From Lycium barbarum (taxonomy: Eukaryota > Streptophyta > Magnoliopsida > Solanales > Solanaceae): a DNA stretch of 64,000 nt. Positions 22,291 through 32,611 of this stretch are shown one piece after another. Under the pieces are notes generated by a model, which was not told where the DNA came from, made no database searches, and worked only from the letters and a program-made list of their open reading frames with translations. Position 1 is the stretch's first letter; every line of letters starts with the position of its first letter. The stretch spans positions 111,399,601 through 111,463,600 of the forward strand of contig NC_083339.1 of the NCBI RefSeq assembly GCF_019175385.1, in the 5' to 3' direction. The position numbers were made by a program, and so were the translations under genes.

Positions 22291-23310
22291 GTATGGGGAG
22301 TTTAGCCCGTTTGGTTATTTCCGAGTGTTTGTTGGCCATGGAGCTTCAGACTCTAGCCGATAGTTTCGTTCGTCTTGATATTTCAGTTCCAGGCAGAGTT
22401 TTATCTTTTGTTGAGGTGAGATCATCTCTATTAGAGCAGATCATGACTTATCAGTTTGAGAATGCTCTGTTGTGTAAGATTCGAGATAAGGTTCTGAAAG
22501 GTGAGGCAGAGGAGGCCATTCTTGATAATGAGGGCATTCTGAGGACTAAGGGACGAGTGTGCGTTCTTCGTATTGGTGATTTAATTCATTTGATCTTGAC
22601 TGAGGCCGATAGTTCGAGGTACTCCATTCATCCGGGTGGTATGAAGATGTATCGAGATCTGAGGCAGCACTACTAGTGGGGGAGGATGAAGAGAGATATT
22701 GCATATTTTGTGGCTAAGTGTGGAAATTGTCAGCAAGCGAAGTATGAGCACCAGAGACCTGGTGGTATGCTCCAGAGCATGCCCATTCCCAAGTGGAAGT
22801 GGGAGAGGATTGCCATGGATTTTGTGGTGGGTCTTCTGAAGACCCTGGGCAAGTTTGACTCAGTTTGGGTTATTGTTGGCCGGTTGACGAAGTCCGCTCA
22901 TTTCATTCCAGTTCAGGTTACTTACATTGCGGAGAAGTTAGCTAGGATTTACATTCATGATATTGTGCGATTGCACGGGGTCCCTATTTCCATTGTTTCA
23001 GATCGAGGTCCTCAGTTTACTTCTAATTTCTGGAAGGCTTTTCAGACAGAGTTGGGTACTCAGTTGGACCTCAGTACAACTTTTCATCCCCAGACTGATG
23101 GTCAGTCCGAGAGCACTATTCAGGTGCTTGAGGATATGTTGAGAGTATGCGTCATTGATTTTGGTGGTCATTGGGACCAGTTCTTGCCCTTAGCGGAGTT
23201 TGCGTACAACAATAGCTGCCATTCGAGTATTGATATGGCTCTGTTCGAGGCTTTGTATGGTAGGAGGTGTCGTTCTCCTATTGGTTGGTTTGATGCATTT
23301 TAGGTTTGCC
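22291..23310 (+). pseudogene. Integrase zinc domain and catalytic core (copy 2)
   Basis: Linker and HHCC zinc domain (HPGGMKMYRDLRQHY ... KCGNCQQAKYEHQRP, 22620-22755), split by a TAG at 22675. The core keeps all three catalytic acidic residues: Asp in WERIAMDFVVGL (about 22815), Asp in IVSDRGPQF (about 22995) and Glu in DGQSESTIQVLE (about 23110). Open for 205 codons (22686-23303), the best preserved part of the element. It catalyses integration of the element cDNA. Confidence 0.92.
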
Positions 23311-23927
23311 CGTGGGGCATATATATGTTGAGAGAGTCTATGGATAGGGTGAAGCTTATTCAGGAAAAGCTTCTAGCAGCCCAGAGTCGACAGAAGATGT
23401 ATACGGACCGGAAGGTTCGAGACTTAGAGTTTGGAGTGGGTAAGTAGGTGCTTCTAAAGATCTCACCCATGAAGGGTGTTATGCGATTTGGGAAGAGGGG
23501 AAAGTTGAGCTGGAGGTACCTTTGCCCATTTGAGGCTCTCCGTAGAGTTGGAGATGTTACTTATGAGTTAGCATTGCTACCAGGCCTGTCAGGTGTTCAT
23601 TCGATTTTCCATGTGTCCATGCTGAAGAAGTATCATTCTGATGGTTCCTATATAGTTCGTTGGGATTCTGTGTTGCTTGATGAGAATCTATCTTATGAGG
23701 AGGAGCCTATAGCGATTCTGGATTGGCAGGTTAGAAAGTTGAGGTTGAAAGAGATTGCTTCGATCAAGGTTCAGTGGAAGCATTTTCCCGTTAAGGAGCC
23801 TACTTGGGAGACCGAGTCTGATATGTGGGAGGGACATCCCCAGTTGTTTGCTGATTCAGGTACTTTTCCCTCTTTCCATTCCTTATTGCTCGAGGACGAG
23901 CAATTGTTTAATTGGTATCTGATGTAA
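23311..23927 (+). pseudogene. Integrase C-terminus with chromodomain (copy 2)
   Basis: After a TAG near 23301 and another near 23446, an open stretch (23448-23927, 159 codons) carries the GPY/F-like region (FGKRGKLSWRYLCPFEALRR, LPGLSGVHSIFHVSMLKKY) and a chromodomain at about 23700-23850 (PIAILDWQVRKLRLKEIASI, WKHFPVKEPTWETESDM). Chromodomains direct chromovirus integration to heterochromatin marks. The stop codon overlaps the first bases of the 3' LTR. The polypurine tract expected just before 23923 is degraded. Confidence 0.92.
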
Positions 23928-23970
23928 TGACCTGATTGGTCGTTATAGTGCTAATGATCCTTTTAGTATG
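23923..23970 (+). repeat. 3' LTR stub of Tekay copy 2
   Basis: TGTAATGACCTGATTGGTCG aligns with the first bases of the 5' LTR at 16145. Similarity fades after about 30-45 bases. The remaining 2.6 kb of 3' LTR is absent, so the element is 3'-truncated. The end point is approximate. Confidence 0.75.
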
Positions 23971-25402
23971 ATAACTTTGAGAATAAGTATGATAACTTAA
24001 AGAACAAGCCCAAATCATCTTCAAAGCAAACACTCAAAATATATCCAAGGTATTATCATTGATGATATACAGGATATACCATCCTATATACGTATAGATG
24101 TATACAAGCTGGGTATATCTTGTATATCCCATGTATGCACAGGAACATTCATGCGATATAGGCCCAGAAATGGGAAAATGAACATGAGGCAAATGTAGAC
24201 TAAACCTATACACTTCATTTTTTTTTTGCATCTTTGGCTTCTACTAAGGCTATCATGCTCATGTCAAATGCTAAATCATACAAGTATGCAGGTTTCGAAT
24301 TTCAAGTTAGACAAAACATAAGGCAATACTACTAAATGGAATGTGTAGCATGCTTCAAATAAATACCAAGACAGTCTTTGGACAAAATCACACTTATAAT
24401 TGAACATGTAGCATGCTTTTAATAAATACCAATTCATTCTTAAGTGCAAACTGAAACTATACTAAAGCAGAACATTGTTAAATATGAGATGCATTCATAT
24501 AATGGACAGGAATTTGCAAAAAATCTTAGACATGACAATGCATATAGAAAGGTCACAAGGATCAACAGGGATCCTGTGGTATGAAGAGGACTGATTTCAC
24601 AATAACAGAAAGACACAAGCAATAATTTAATCATCAAGTCCCATTTAGTCAAGTCTCATGCTCAAACAAAACTAGGAACATACAAAAAGGGGTAACATTT
24701 CACTTACTTGGCATGGATAAGACAAACCAAACAAAGAAACATGCTCATATGACACAAAGGAAGGTTTAGAACCACTTTTAGATGCAACTAGGGTCACTTC
24801 AACCTCAAAACATGCATAAGCAGTCTCATAAGGAAAGACAGGGCCAAACATGTCACATTTCAATTCATAGAAAAGGGTTTATGCTAGCTTTGAGTATTTC
24901 AAACCCATATGCCACCAGAACAGGTTTCATACTTGTCAAACAAAACCACTTGAAATCACACATGCACATATATTGGCACAAACAAACAATCATTAGACAT
25001 ACAGGGGCATTTCTAGTCATTCTCCACATATGAAGGCATACTTTTATTTAGCATGGGTAGAGGATTATCACAATAGGTGCAGAGTAATTCAAGTAGGTAA
25101 CATGAGCAAATTTAGACATCTTTACCTTACTGAAACACTATGGGCCATAGGATTGTAAGTTAAACATGAGGAGGTGAATAGAGAATGCTCATTAAAGGAT
25201 TAGTAGCTATTAATATTGATATAAGGCAATTTGAAGCAGTTTCCATACTGAACTAGGGGAAACCAATTAGAACAGGCATGTTGAAATCTTAAAACAATGT
25301 TCCAAGTTCCTTTTAAACATAAAAACCTTATTCAATCAGTTTTGAAACTCATCTTTGGTACTTTACCAAGTCTAAAATTCCTATGAATTATTACAGGATG
25401 AG
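23971..25402 (-). other. Probable Tat 5' LTR/leader sequence left of the copia insertion
   Basis: AT-rich sequence without coding signatures. It is contiguous with 30194 onward once the copia element and its ATGAG duplication are removed, so it belongs to the Tat 5' LTR or leader. It cannot be checked against the other Tat LTR, which is truncated at 4473. Short open frames (24672-24863, 24782-25033) have no recognisable domain. Confidence 0.5.
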
Positions 25403-25576
25403 TGTAGGAAATCAATTTCATTCCTTGATTAATCATAATGTACTGTCATCAATATATACAAAAGAATTACCTTATTCTAGGAGATATTCTAGATTCTATG
25501 AGATATTTTAGCTGTACATAATATTCTAGGAGATATTCTAGTTGTACATAATAATGGGTAATTACAACAATTATCA
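25403..25576 (-). repeat. 3' LTR of the copia element
   Basis: Minus strand starts TGATAATTG and ends TTTCCTACA. Inside, AGATATTCTAG-like motifs recur. It differs from the right copy by five transitions, including CAACAA against CAGCAG near the LTR start. Confidence 0.95.
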
Positions 25577-25587
25577 CACCCCCGCAG
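25577..25587 (-). promoter_or_regulatory. Polypurine tract of the copia element
   Basis: The minus strand reads CTGCGGGGGTG immediately before the LTR TGATAATTG, the primer position for plus-strand cDNA. Confidence 0.8.
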
Positions 25588-26380
25588 TCAAAGCGGGAGG
25601 TTGGCGAACGCTTAGACTGTCCCGAAAGTCATCAAAAAGTACGCGCGGAAGCCCTTTTGTAAAAATGTCTGCAATCTGATATCGGGACGGAACATGAAAG
25701 ACACGAACTTCGCCACGGGTAACTTTTTTGCGAACAAAGTGTATGTCCATCTCAATGTGTTTAGTGCGCTGATGTTGTACCGGGTTACCTGATAAGTATA
25801 TCGCACTCACATTGTCATAATAAACAAGTGTCGCCTTTTGAATCGGGAAATGTAGCTCAAGAAGTAAATTTCTGAGCTAGCAGGATTCAGAGACAACATT
25901 AGCAACTCCCCTGTATTCGGCCTCGGCACTAGAACGGGAGAGTGTGGGCTGACGTTTTGAAGACCAAGAGATCAAATTGTCACCGAAAAAGACACAATAA
26001 CCAGAGGTGGAGCTCCTAGTGTCCGGACAACCACCCCAATCTGCATCTGTATAGGAGACTAAGCTGTTGACAGTAGACTTGTAGAGATGCAGACCAAAGT
26101 CAATAGACCCCTGAATGTAGCGCAGAATACGCTTAGGAGCAGTCATATGTTTAATACGAGGGTCATGCATGTGGAGACACACCTGTTGGACGGCATATGA
26201 GATATCGGGTCTAGTGAATGTAAGGTACTGCGAAGCCCCAACAAGTTGACGATACTTAGTCGGATCATCAAATGGTGCATCTTTCGAAGCACTGAGCTTT
26301 GGCTTCGTATCAACAAGTGTAGGAGACGGGCTACAATGTGACATACCTGCCCGTTCCAGGATTTCTTCGGCATACTATTT
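25588..26380 (-). pseudogene. Copia RNase H
   Basis: Reads YRQLVGASQYLTFTRPDISY (about 26250), SLVSYTDADWGGCPDTRSST (about 26050), SWSSKRQPTLSRSSAEAEYR (about 25950), then after one in-frame TAG near 25877, VSAIYLSGNPVQHQRTKHIE and HVPSRYQIADIFTKGLPR (25810-25640). All are hallmark copia RNase H blocks, including the acidic residues of DADW and EAEYR and the HIEMDIHFVR box. It degrades the RNA strand during reverse transcription. Upstream it joins RT through a stop near 26380. Confidence 0.93.
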
Positions 26381-27213
26381 CTATGTCAAAAATAAACCAT
26401 CTGCATTACGAGTAACAACAATACCCAAGAAATAACTCAGTGGACCAAGATCTTTCATAGCAAACTCGGCACTCAAAAATGCCATAATAGACCTACGGAG
26501 AGTGTCTGAACAGGCCGTAAGAATGATGTCGTCAACATAAAGCAGTATATATGCAATATCAGAACCCCTGCGATAAATGAATAATGAGTGATCAGACTTG
26601 ATGTGTGAGAAGCCAATGGTGGCGACAAAATCGGCAAACCGCTGGTACCAAGCCCGAGGGGATTGTTTCAGGCCATAGAGAGACTTCTTCAAGAGGCAGA
26701 CATGATCAGGAAAATTGGGGTCCCGAAAACCCAATGGTTGATGCATATATACAGTCTCAGAGAGATTTCCATGAAGAAAAGCATTCTTGACATCGAGCTG
26801 GTGTATGGACCAAGAATAAGACAATGCAATACTTAGCACAGTGCGAATAAATGCCAGTTTGACCACCGGACTGAAAGTCTCCTCACAGTCAACACCTTTC
26901 TGTTGAGACCTGCCATCACCTACAAGACGGGCTTTATGCCTCTCAAAAGAACCATTAGATTTCTTTTTATGATGAAAAATCCACATTGACCGAATCACAT
27001 TAACATTAGCAGGCCGAGGAACTAACTCCCATGTCTTATTTTTTCAATTAGAGCATTAGATTCATCCATCATGGCATTCTTCCAATTTATGTCACGGAGG
27101 GCACGTACGGGATTTTTGGGTAATGGAGAGATGGAGGTAGTGGTCTCGGTGTTAAGGTTGGAGGAATATTTCAAATTGGGTTTGAAAATGCCATTACGGG
27201 ACCGAGTGGTCAT
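26381..27213 (-). pseudogene. Copia reverse transcriptase
   Basis: Open for 205 codons (26998-26381) with KARLVGDGRSQQKGVDCEET, HQLDVKNAFLHGNLSETVYM, KSLYGLKQSPRAWYQRF and an intact catalytic box LLYVDDIIL (YVDD at 26539-26528), followed by the SAEFAMKDLGPLSYFLGI block. An N-terminal linker with the TRSRNGI... motif (27213-27022) is in another frame, so there is a shift near 27020-27040. This is the element's polymerase. Confidence 0.95.
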
Positions 27214-28560
27214 GCGGTGGAGCTACTGTGGGGATTGGGGCAGAGGCGATGGACTGACCGAACTGATCGGTCTAGGATGAGCAAGAAGACTGACCCGCTA
27301 CGGGCTGGACCGCTGCTGGGAATGGGGAGTGGCCGTGGTTGGAGGTGGTCCTCCTGAAGACGTGGCCTGGCTTGTGTCATTTAGGGAATTTAGATTGTTG
27401 GGAGATGTATTTCCAGAATTTCGTTGCATATGATAAGTGATGTATGGATTAACATTATCTCTCACATGTATGAATTTTTGAGAATGGGAATGTGTGCTCA
27501 TCAAATACCACATGACGGGCAACGAAGATTTTCCGGCTTGACATGTCATAACATTTATATCCCCTATGATCGGAAGGGTACCCGAGGAAGACACAAGGGG
27601 TGGAACGTGCTTGTAACTTATGAATGGTGGTAGATGGAAACAGTGGAAAACATAGACACCCAAAAACCCGAAGATGAGAATAGGTAGGATTTTTTTTGTA
27701 GAGGAGTTGAGTAGGGGAAGAGAATCCGAGAACTTTGGTTGGGAGAATGTTCAAAAGATATGTGGCCATAGAGAGTGCATGATGACAAAATGAGGGGGGC
27801 ATCGAGGCATGATTAAGAAGGGTCCGAATTACATTATTTATGGATTGGATGTGACGTTCGACTTTTGCATTTTGAGGAGATGTGTGAGGGCAAGAGAGTC
27901 AGAATTGCATCCCATGTTTTTGAGCAAATGAGTGAAGTGGCCCGTTATCAAAATCTTTCCCATTGTAAATTTTTAATAGGCCTTTGAAATTGAGTTTTGA
28001 CAAGAGCATGGAATGTGGTGAAAAGAGAGTAAACTTGAGACTTTTTAGAGATGGGAAAAGTCCACAAAAATTTACTAAAATCATCAAGAAATATCACATA
28101 GTAACGATGCCCATTAGAGCTAGCTACGGGCGACGTCCAAATATCACTATGAACTATATCAAATGGAAAAGCAGTGAACGACATCGATTCATAAAAAGGT
28201 AATCTAATTTGTTTTCCCAAAGGACAAGATGAACAAAAAAACTGTTTTTTCTTATTACATTCAATAAAATGCTTGCTATGAAGAGAGCGTAAAGTATTGG
28301 CTCCCGGATGTCCTAAATGACGATGCCATAAATCAGGAGACAAAGCAGTGAAGACGGAATGAGATTGTGAAGGTGAGGCCTGGATGGCGGTGGAGAGTGG
28401 ATAGAGTTCCCCGCTACTGTTACATCTCATTAGTCTATTCCCCGTTTGGAAATCCTTCACACAAAAACCAAACGGGTCAAATTCAACAGAAACCCAGTTG
28501 TCAGTGGTAAATTTTCGGACAAAGATAAGGTTTTTAATGAGCTTGGGTGCATGCGACACA
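27214..28560 (-). pseudogene. Copia integrase
   Basis: Zinc-binding region DLWHRHLGHPGANTLRSLHS ... FFCSSCPLGK (about 28350-28220), then the catalytic core: Asp in VHSDIWTSPV (about 28130), Asp of the DNG box (about 27945) and Glu in KVERHIQ (about 27865). The C-terminal part (27802-27455) has YLLNILPTKVLGFSSPTQLL and CVFLGYPSDHRGYKCYDM. The DNG box is in a different frame from the preceding 203 codons, with a shift near 27950, and a TGA follows it. All three catalytic acidic residues survive. Confidence 0.93.
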
Positions 28561-28943
28561 TTATTTAAGGTGAGAGAGGGATTTGGAGGTGCGACACATC
28601 ATTTCCCGTAACCAAAAATTGGAATTACATGCCCACTACCAACAACAATGCGATGATTACTATTGCTCGAATTAAAATAAGATGAGAGTGTACCTTGGTC
28701 CGAGGTCATATGTAATGTTGCACCGATATCCATATACCAATTTCCATCCGGTGGAGCAATAGAAAATGTATGCATTACTGCCTCAATATCCGTTGGAGTG
28801 TAGCCAATATGGGGCTGGGCTACAGAGGTTGCGTAGGCCTTTTGCCGTTTGGGCCCAAGAATACCGGGCTGCGTTGCTGGACGTTGCTATTGCATTGGAG
28901 CAGTCGGATATGGGCACGGTGGGGCAGTCCATTGTTGCGGCCA
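28561..28943 (-). pseudogene. Copia protease
   Basis: About 28745-28600 encodes NWYMDIGATLHMTSDQGTLS and IVVGSGHVIPIFGYGK followed by TGA. The active site reads D-I-G-A rather than the usual D-S/T-G-A. This is the copia aspartic protease with its conserved MTSD block. The stop separates it from the integrase frame. Confidence 0.85.
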
Positions 28944-29900
28944 CTATCCATACGGGGGGTATGGATATGGTGGCGGGACGAGGACGTGACGCGGCTGCCA
29001 CTGGCTGTTACCGCTAGCCTGCCACTGGTTGGTGCCGCGGCCACTGTTCTGTCCACCCCCACCGCGGCCAACTGTGCGGTTTTGCCCATTGTTGTTCCCA
29101 TAATTATTTTTTTTCTTATTCTTGGTGTTATTATTTCTGCCATGATTAGAATTTGAAGAATAATTATGCTGATTATTGGAGTTAGCATGGTCCATATTAC
29201 CTGTTTGGGCACCGCCAGTAGAGGCAATAAAAGCAGCGTTCCCGCCGGCTTCTTTGGAGAGGCGGTTTTTGAGCGTACGTTCCGCCAATTTTATTCGGGA
29301 TTGAACGCTTTCAAATGGTGGTAATGGGTTTTGATTTTGGACAAAATCCACCGTACCAGAATAGGCCTCTGGAAGACCACCAATGAGCCGCGAGACGAGG
29401 CGACTATTTACCACCAGAGCATCTACATCAGCCAACCTGTCCGCCAAGGTTTTCTCGTGGTTGCAATACGCATCCGCACTTGAAAGTTTTTCGAGAGAGA
29501 CAGCAACAAGTTCCTCCCCGAGATAGGTTGCCCTAGAACCCTTGTTATCTTGAAAGATGGCCTCCAACCTTTGCCAAGCTTTCGCCGCGGTGTCATCCTT
29601 CACCAATATGGCTTGAAGTAATTCAGGAGAGATCGTACCACATATCCACTGTAGGACTGCCGCATCAAGAAAATCATAGAGTTCCAGATCAGCTACCCGT
29701 AAGGCATCAATTTTGGCCTTAGTCGCGGCCTCCGTAGAAGGGATAATGTGATGCATTAGGTTGTGCACTCGGGCTTGCACCTTAAACAACGCCACACATG
29801 AATGATATGGACCATTTTCAATGTCCAATGTGAAAGGAACGAGAGATTTGACATTGGTTATTGAGAGAGCAGAGTGAAACTTTGCGCTTGTGTCAGACAT
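28944..29900 (-). CDS. Copia Gag (UBN2-like), open frame
   Basis: A single open frame of 318 codons starts MSDTSAKFHSALSI at 29900, just downstream of the primer site. Residues 20-200 match the copia Gag (UBN2 type: FKVQARVHNLMHHI, LVKDDTAAKAWQRLEAIFQD, LVVNSRLVSRLIGGLPEAY, FESVQSRIKLAERTL). The C-terminus is Asn/Gly-rich and low in complexity. I see no CCHC knuckle, which is often absent in Ale/Retrofit Gag. It is the most intact open frame in the window and would form the particle shell. Its product lacks a working Pol in cis. Confidence 0.9.
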   Translation of the reverse strand: MSDTSAKFHSALSITNVKSLVPFTLDIENGPYHSCVALFKVQARVHNLMHHIIPSTEAATKAKIDALRVADLELYDFLDAAVLQWICGTISPELLQAILVKDDTAAKAWQRLEAIFQDNKGSRATYLGEELVAVSLEKLSSADAYCNHEKTLADRLADVDALVVNSRLVSRLIGGLPEAYSGTVDFVQNQNPLPPFESVQSRIKLAERTLKNRLSKEAGGNAAFIASTGGAQTGNMDHANSNNQHNYSSNSNHGRNNNTKNKKKNNYGNNNGQNRTVGRGGGGQNSGRGTNQWQASGNSQWQPRHVLVPPPYPYPPYG

Positions 29901-30002
29901 GGCGGCTTCGAAGAAGAAGAGAGGAAGAAGAAGGGAGGGAGAAGGTGAACGAAAGAAGGAGAAGTAGTGGCGGCTGCTAGGGAGGTTGGAGAAATAAAAC
30001 CT

Positions 30003-30014
30003 AGTCTGATACCA
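30003..30014 (-). promoter_or_regulatory. Primer binding site of the copia element
   Basis: The minus strand reads TGGTATCAGACT directly after the LTR terminal CCTACA, matching the 3' end of tRNA-Met over ten bases. Confidence 0.85.
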
Positions 30015-30188
30015 TGTAGGAAATCAATTTCATTCCTTGATTAATCATAATGTACTGTCATCAATATATACAAAAGAATTACCTTATTCTAGGAGATATT
30101 CTAGATTCTATGAGATATTTTAGTTGTACATAATATTCTAGGAGATATTCTAGCTATACATAATAATGGGTAATTACAGCAGTTATCA
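30015..30188 (-). repeat. 5' LTR of the copia element
   Basis: 174 bp, begins TGATAACTG on the minus strand and ends TTTCCTACA. Flanked on the right by the target duplication ATGAG. Confidence 0.95.
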
Positions 30189-30193
30189 ATGAG

Positions 30194-32611
30194 CATAAGC
30201 TTAAACAACTTAGACAGATCAGAGATAAAAGGCACTTAAACATGCTAATGATAACATTACATAAACAAAGGTACATAGAAACATTTATAACTCGAGCACT
30301 AGGTGTTTTTAGGAATCAAATAAGCACTTTTAAGAGTCATAGCCCTATATGCAGCATCTAAACCCCAACGGAATCCTATATACTTCGAATAATCAAACAA
30401 TATACTAGCTAATCAAAGCTTTACACAAAATTGGCAAGTCAAGATTAGGTTAAACAAAAGTGATCATACTAAGTGCAGATGTACCTCAACAGTAAAGAGG
30501 CTAATCATGTTTATATAAGGGAATATAATTTAGATATAAAAGACTAATCCAAAGTAACATACCTAAACTCTGATTAAATAAAACATGATACTACACATCA
30601 TCTATGCTCAACTAACATATTTGTCCAGATTTATATGCCAATATGCAACTTAAGCCAACTAACATGATTAATTTAAACACATAAGCATTCAAACATCATT
30701 TTAAATAAGCAGAAACTATGAATTTTAAACTTAACAACAGGTTTAATATGCTAATGATCAAACTAATCCTACTCTAATACTACAGCGAACAAATCATAAA
30801 TAACTAAAAATCAAATAAATTGAGCTAAACAAGTATATTAGTCTAACAACAAACTAACATGCCAAACTAAAATGAACTACACTAACATACAAATATAACA
30901 GAAATTAAATGCAGAAAATAAATGAGGAAAGGAGGATTATTTACCTTTCTTTTGTGCAGCCAATGGTCGAGAATGTATTTAGAGATTCTTTGCTCCTCCA
31001 CTCAAATCTCAGCCACAAACAAACAGAAAAAGAAAATTTTAAAACTTAACTCATTCAAATAGTTAAGGATTTTAGCAAAATGCTGAACCCTAAGTAATTA
31101 TATTCAGTGTCCCTCCGTAAAACGTGAATTGGGGGTTCTATTTATAGAACCTCAATAAACCTAAGATTAGATCCCAAACCGATGTGGGATAATCAACAAA
31201 AAATTGAGAATCGTTTCTTTAAGTCAACATTGAACGGTCGCGATTACATCAAAATGACCCATGAAGGGTCCGATTTTGAGCACCTCGCACTAATCCATTC
31301 AGTTCTTGATGAACCAATGAGACTCGAGGGTTCAAACGAGTTTATACAAAATCCATTAATGGATTTGTACTCCATTTGATCGCGAAATAAGAAAAAGCAA
31401 TGGAGAAAAGAGAAGCTATACCGTGTTTGGTTGAATCTCTGTGGAAAAGGGACGGTGCATTAATTGATTTGCCCTAAATGACCCATACCAAGACTGTACA
31501 AGCCTCGCGGGCCCGTAAATATTGCTAATTTGGGCAAGGATGACCTATGAGAGAGAAAACCACAAGCGGCGGCTAAGGTTTTCTCTGAAGAGAAAACTCT
31601 CTCCGCTTAAAAGGTTGTTTGGTTATTGAGATGTTATTGTTGTGTTTTGTTGTTGACCGAGTTGGGCCGAGTCTGGCCTTATTGGGCTGGACTCGGCTCA
31701 ACTTAAAAGAAAAGGGGGAGGGGGGAAATGTATATGTATACGCATATACACATGTATATATGTGTATATGTTTGTATATATACGTGGGAAAGTTTAACAC
31801 TATTTAAATAAATAGCCATAATTGAAGAAGCTAATAATTTATACTCCTTAATCGTGACTAATCGCAATTATTTTATCAATTGACCAAAATAAAGGTATGG
31901 CTAATTATGCAACAAGTTCAAATTTGTAATTATGACCTTTGTTGAATTTAAACCATGGCATTGGTTATTTTCAATTATGGCCACCAATAATTAAAGGCTA
32001 ATTTTACAAAGATGACCTCAATTGACTTAAGCCATGAATTTGACTATTTCAATTATGGTCCTATTTAACCAATTAAAGGCTAAATTTGCAAAATGAGACC
32101 TTAATTGACTTAAGCCATGAAGTTGACTATTTCAATTAAAGTCATAATCAACCAACTATCGATTATTTCAATTGTGGTTGCGATTAATCACAATTTATAA
32201 ATATAACCACAATTAAGCACTTAAATGTAAAATGATTATGCAGAACTAAGATTTGAGAAGTAGGAACGTCTAACCTATTTAATTAATCAGATTCCTTGAA
32301 TTAAACGGAGTAAAATACTTGCTAATTAAACCTTCAATAATACTGACAATTAATTAAATAATTGTTTTGAATTATCTCCTGATTAAATTTTACAAATGCT
32401 ACATTTTAATTTATAAAAATATGTAAATTATTCTCTAAATGATTTATAATACATTTGAGGTTATTTTTCCTAATGCAATGGCAAAATATTATCGAAATAA
32501 TTCTGTAAAATTATTTTGACTTATAAAAGGTGCATATTTCACTCCATTTGATATGCAAAGACTCTGGGTAATTAAAATAAATTATGGGAGGTCAAAAATT
32601 AGGTGTCAACA
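30194..32611 (-). repeat. 5' LTR of the Tat element (right part)
   Basis: From about 30362 it is collinear with 4473-6757; 30194-30361 has no partner because the other LTR is truncated. It ends at 32611 with the element's TGTTGACACC terminus (minus strand). The LTR is interrupted by the copia element on its left. No gene recognised; short frames such as 31182-31379 are shared with the other copy. Confidence 0.85.

Larger units (their letters stand above)
16145..23970 (+). mobile_element. Ty3/gypsy chromovirus, Tekay/Del type (copy 2)
   Basis: A plus-strand element with 5' LTR (16145-18796), iMet primer binding site (18800), gag, protease, RT-RNase H, integrase and a C-terminal chromodomain (19011-23927), and only the first few tens of bases of the 3' LTR (23923 to about 23970). 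Domain order PR-RT-RH-INT-chromodomain defines a chromovirus; the long LTR and sequence style point to Tekay/Del. It inserted into the Tat 5' leader; the putative left target bases are CGTAG (16140-16144), with no right partner because the 3' LTR is truncated. The coding region has about fifteen to twenty stops and several frameshifts. Confidence 0.9.
25403..30188 (-). mobile_element. Ty1/copia element with short LTRs (Ale/Retrofit-like)
   Basis: A complete 4786-bp element on the minus strand, flanked by the 5-bp duplication ATGAG (25398-25402 and 30189-30193). LTRs are 174 bp with five differences (about 97% identity). Domain order gag, protease, integrase, RT, RNase H is copia. Small size, very short LTRs and a single gag-pol organisation suggest the Ale/Retrofit lineage, which is inference. 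A tRNA-Met-type primer site and a polypurine tract are present. Several frameshifts and stops make it non-autonomous, but it is the youngest-looking full element in the window. Confidence 0.95.
4473..32611 (-). mobile_element. Ty3/gypsy Tat/Ogre-lineage element, host of the left nest
   Basis: Direct repeats at 4473-6757 and about 30362-32611 align at roughly 94% over the first 300 bases compared by eye; they bound minus-strand coding sequence in the order gag, RT, RNase H, second RNase H, integrase (15826 down to 9536). The second RNase H and the long 3' UTR with tandem arrays are hallmarks of the Tat lineage. The LTR begins TGTTGACACC on the minus strand at 32611. Later insertions account for about 13 kb of the span: 13048-13380, 16145 to about 23970, and 25403-30188. 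The protease is missing and the coding frame is broken many times, so this copy is dead. Confidence 0.85.

Noticed and set aside
9536..23927. Endogenous pararetrovirus
   Set aside because: Both polyproteins have an integrase downstream of RNase H and are flanked by LTR sequence; no movement or coat protein is present. They are Ty3/gypsy elements.
1..23970. A single Tekay element spanning copies 1 and 2
   Set aside because: They are on opposite strands, differ in LTR sequence and palindrome type, and are separated by Tat coding sequence.
28766..29156. Plus-strand Gly/Trp-rich protein
   Set aside because: It is the antisense shadow of the low-complexity C-terminus of the copia Gag.
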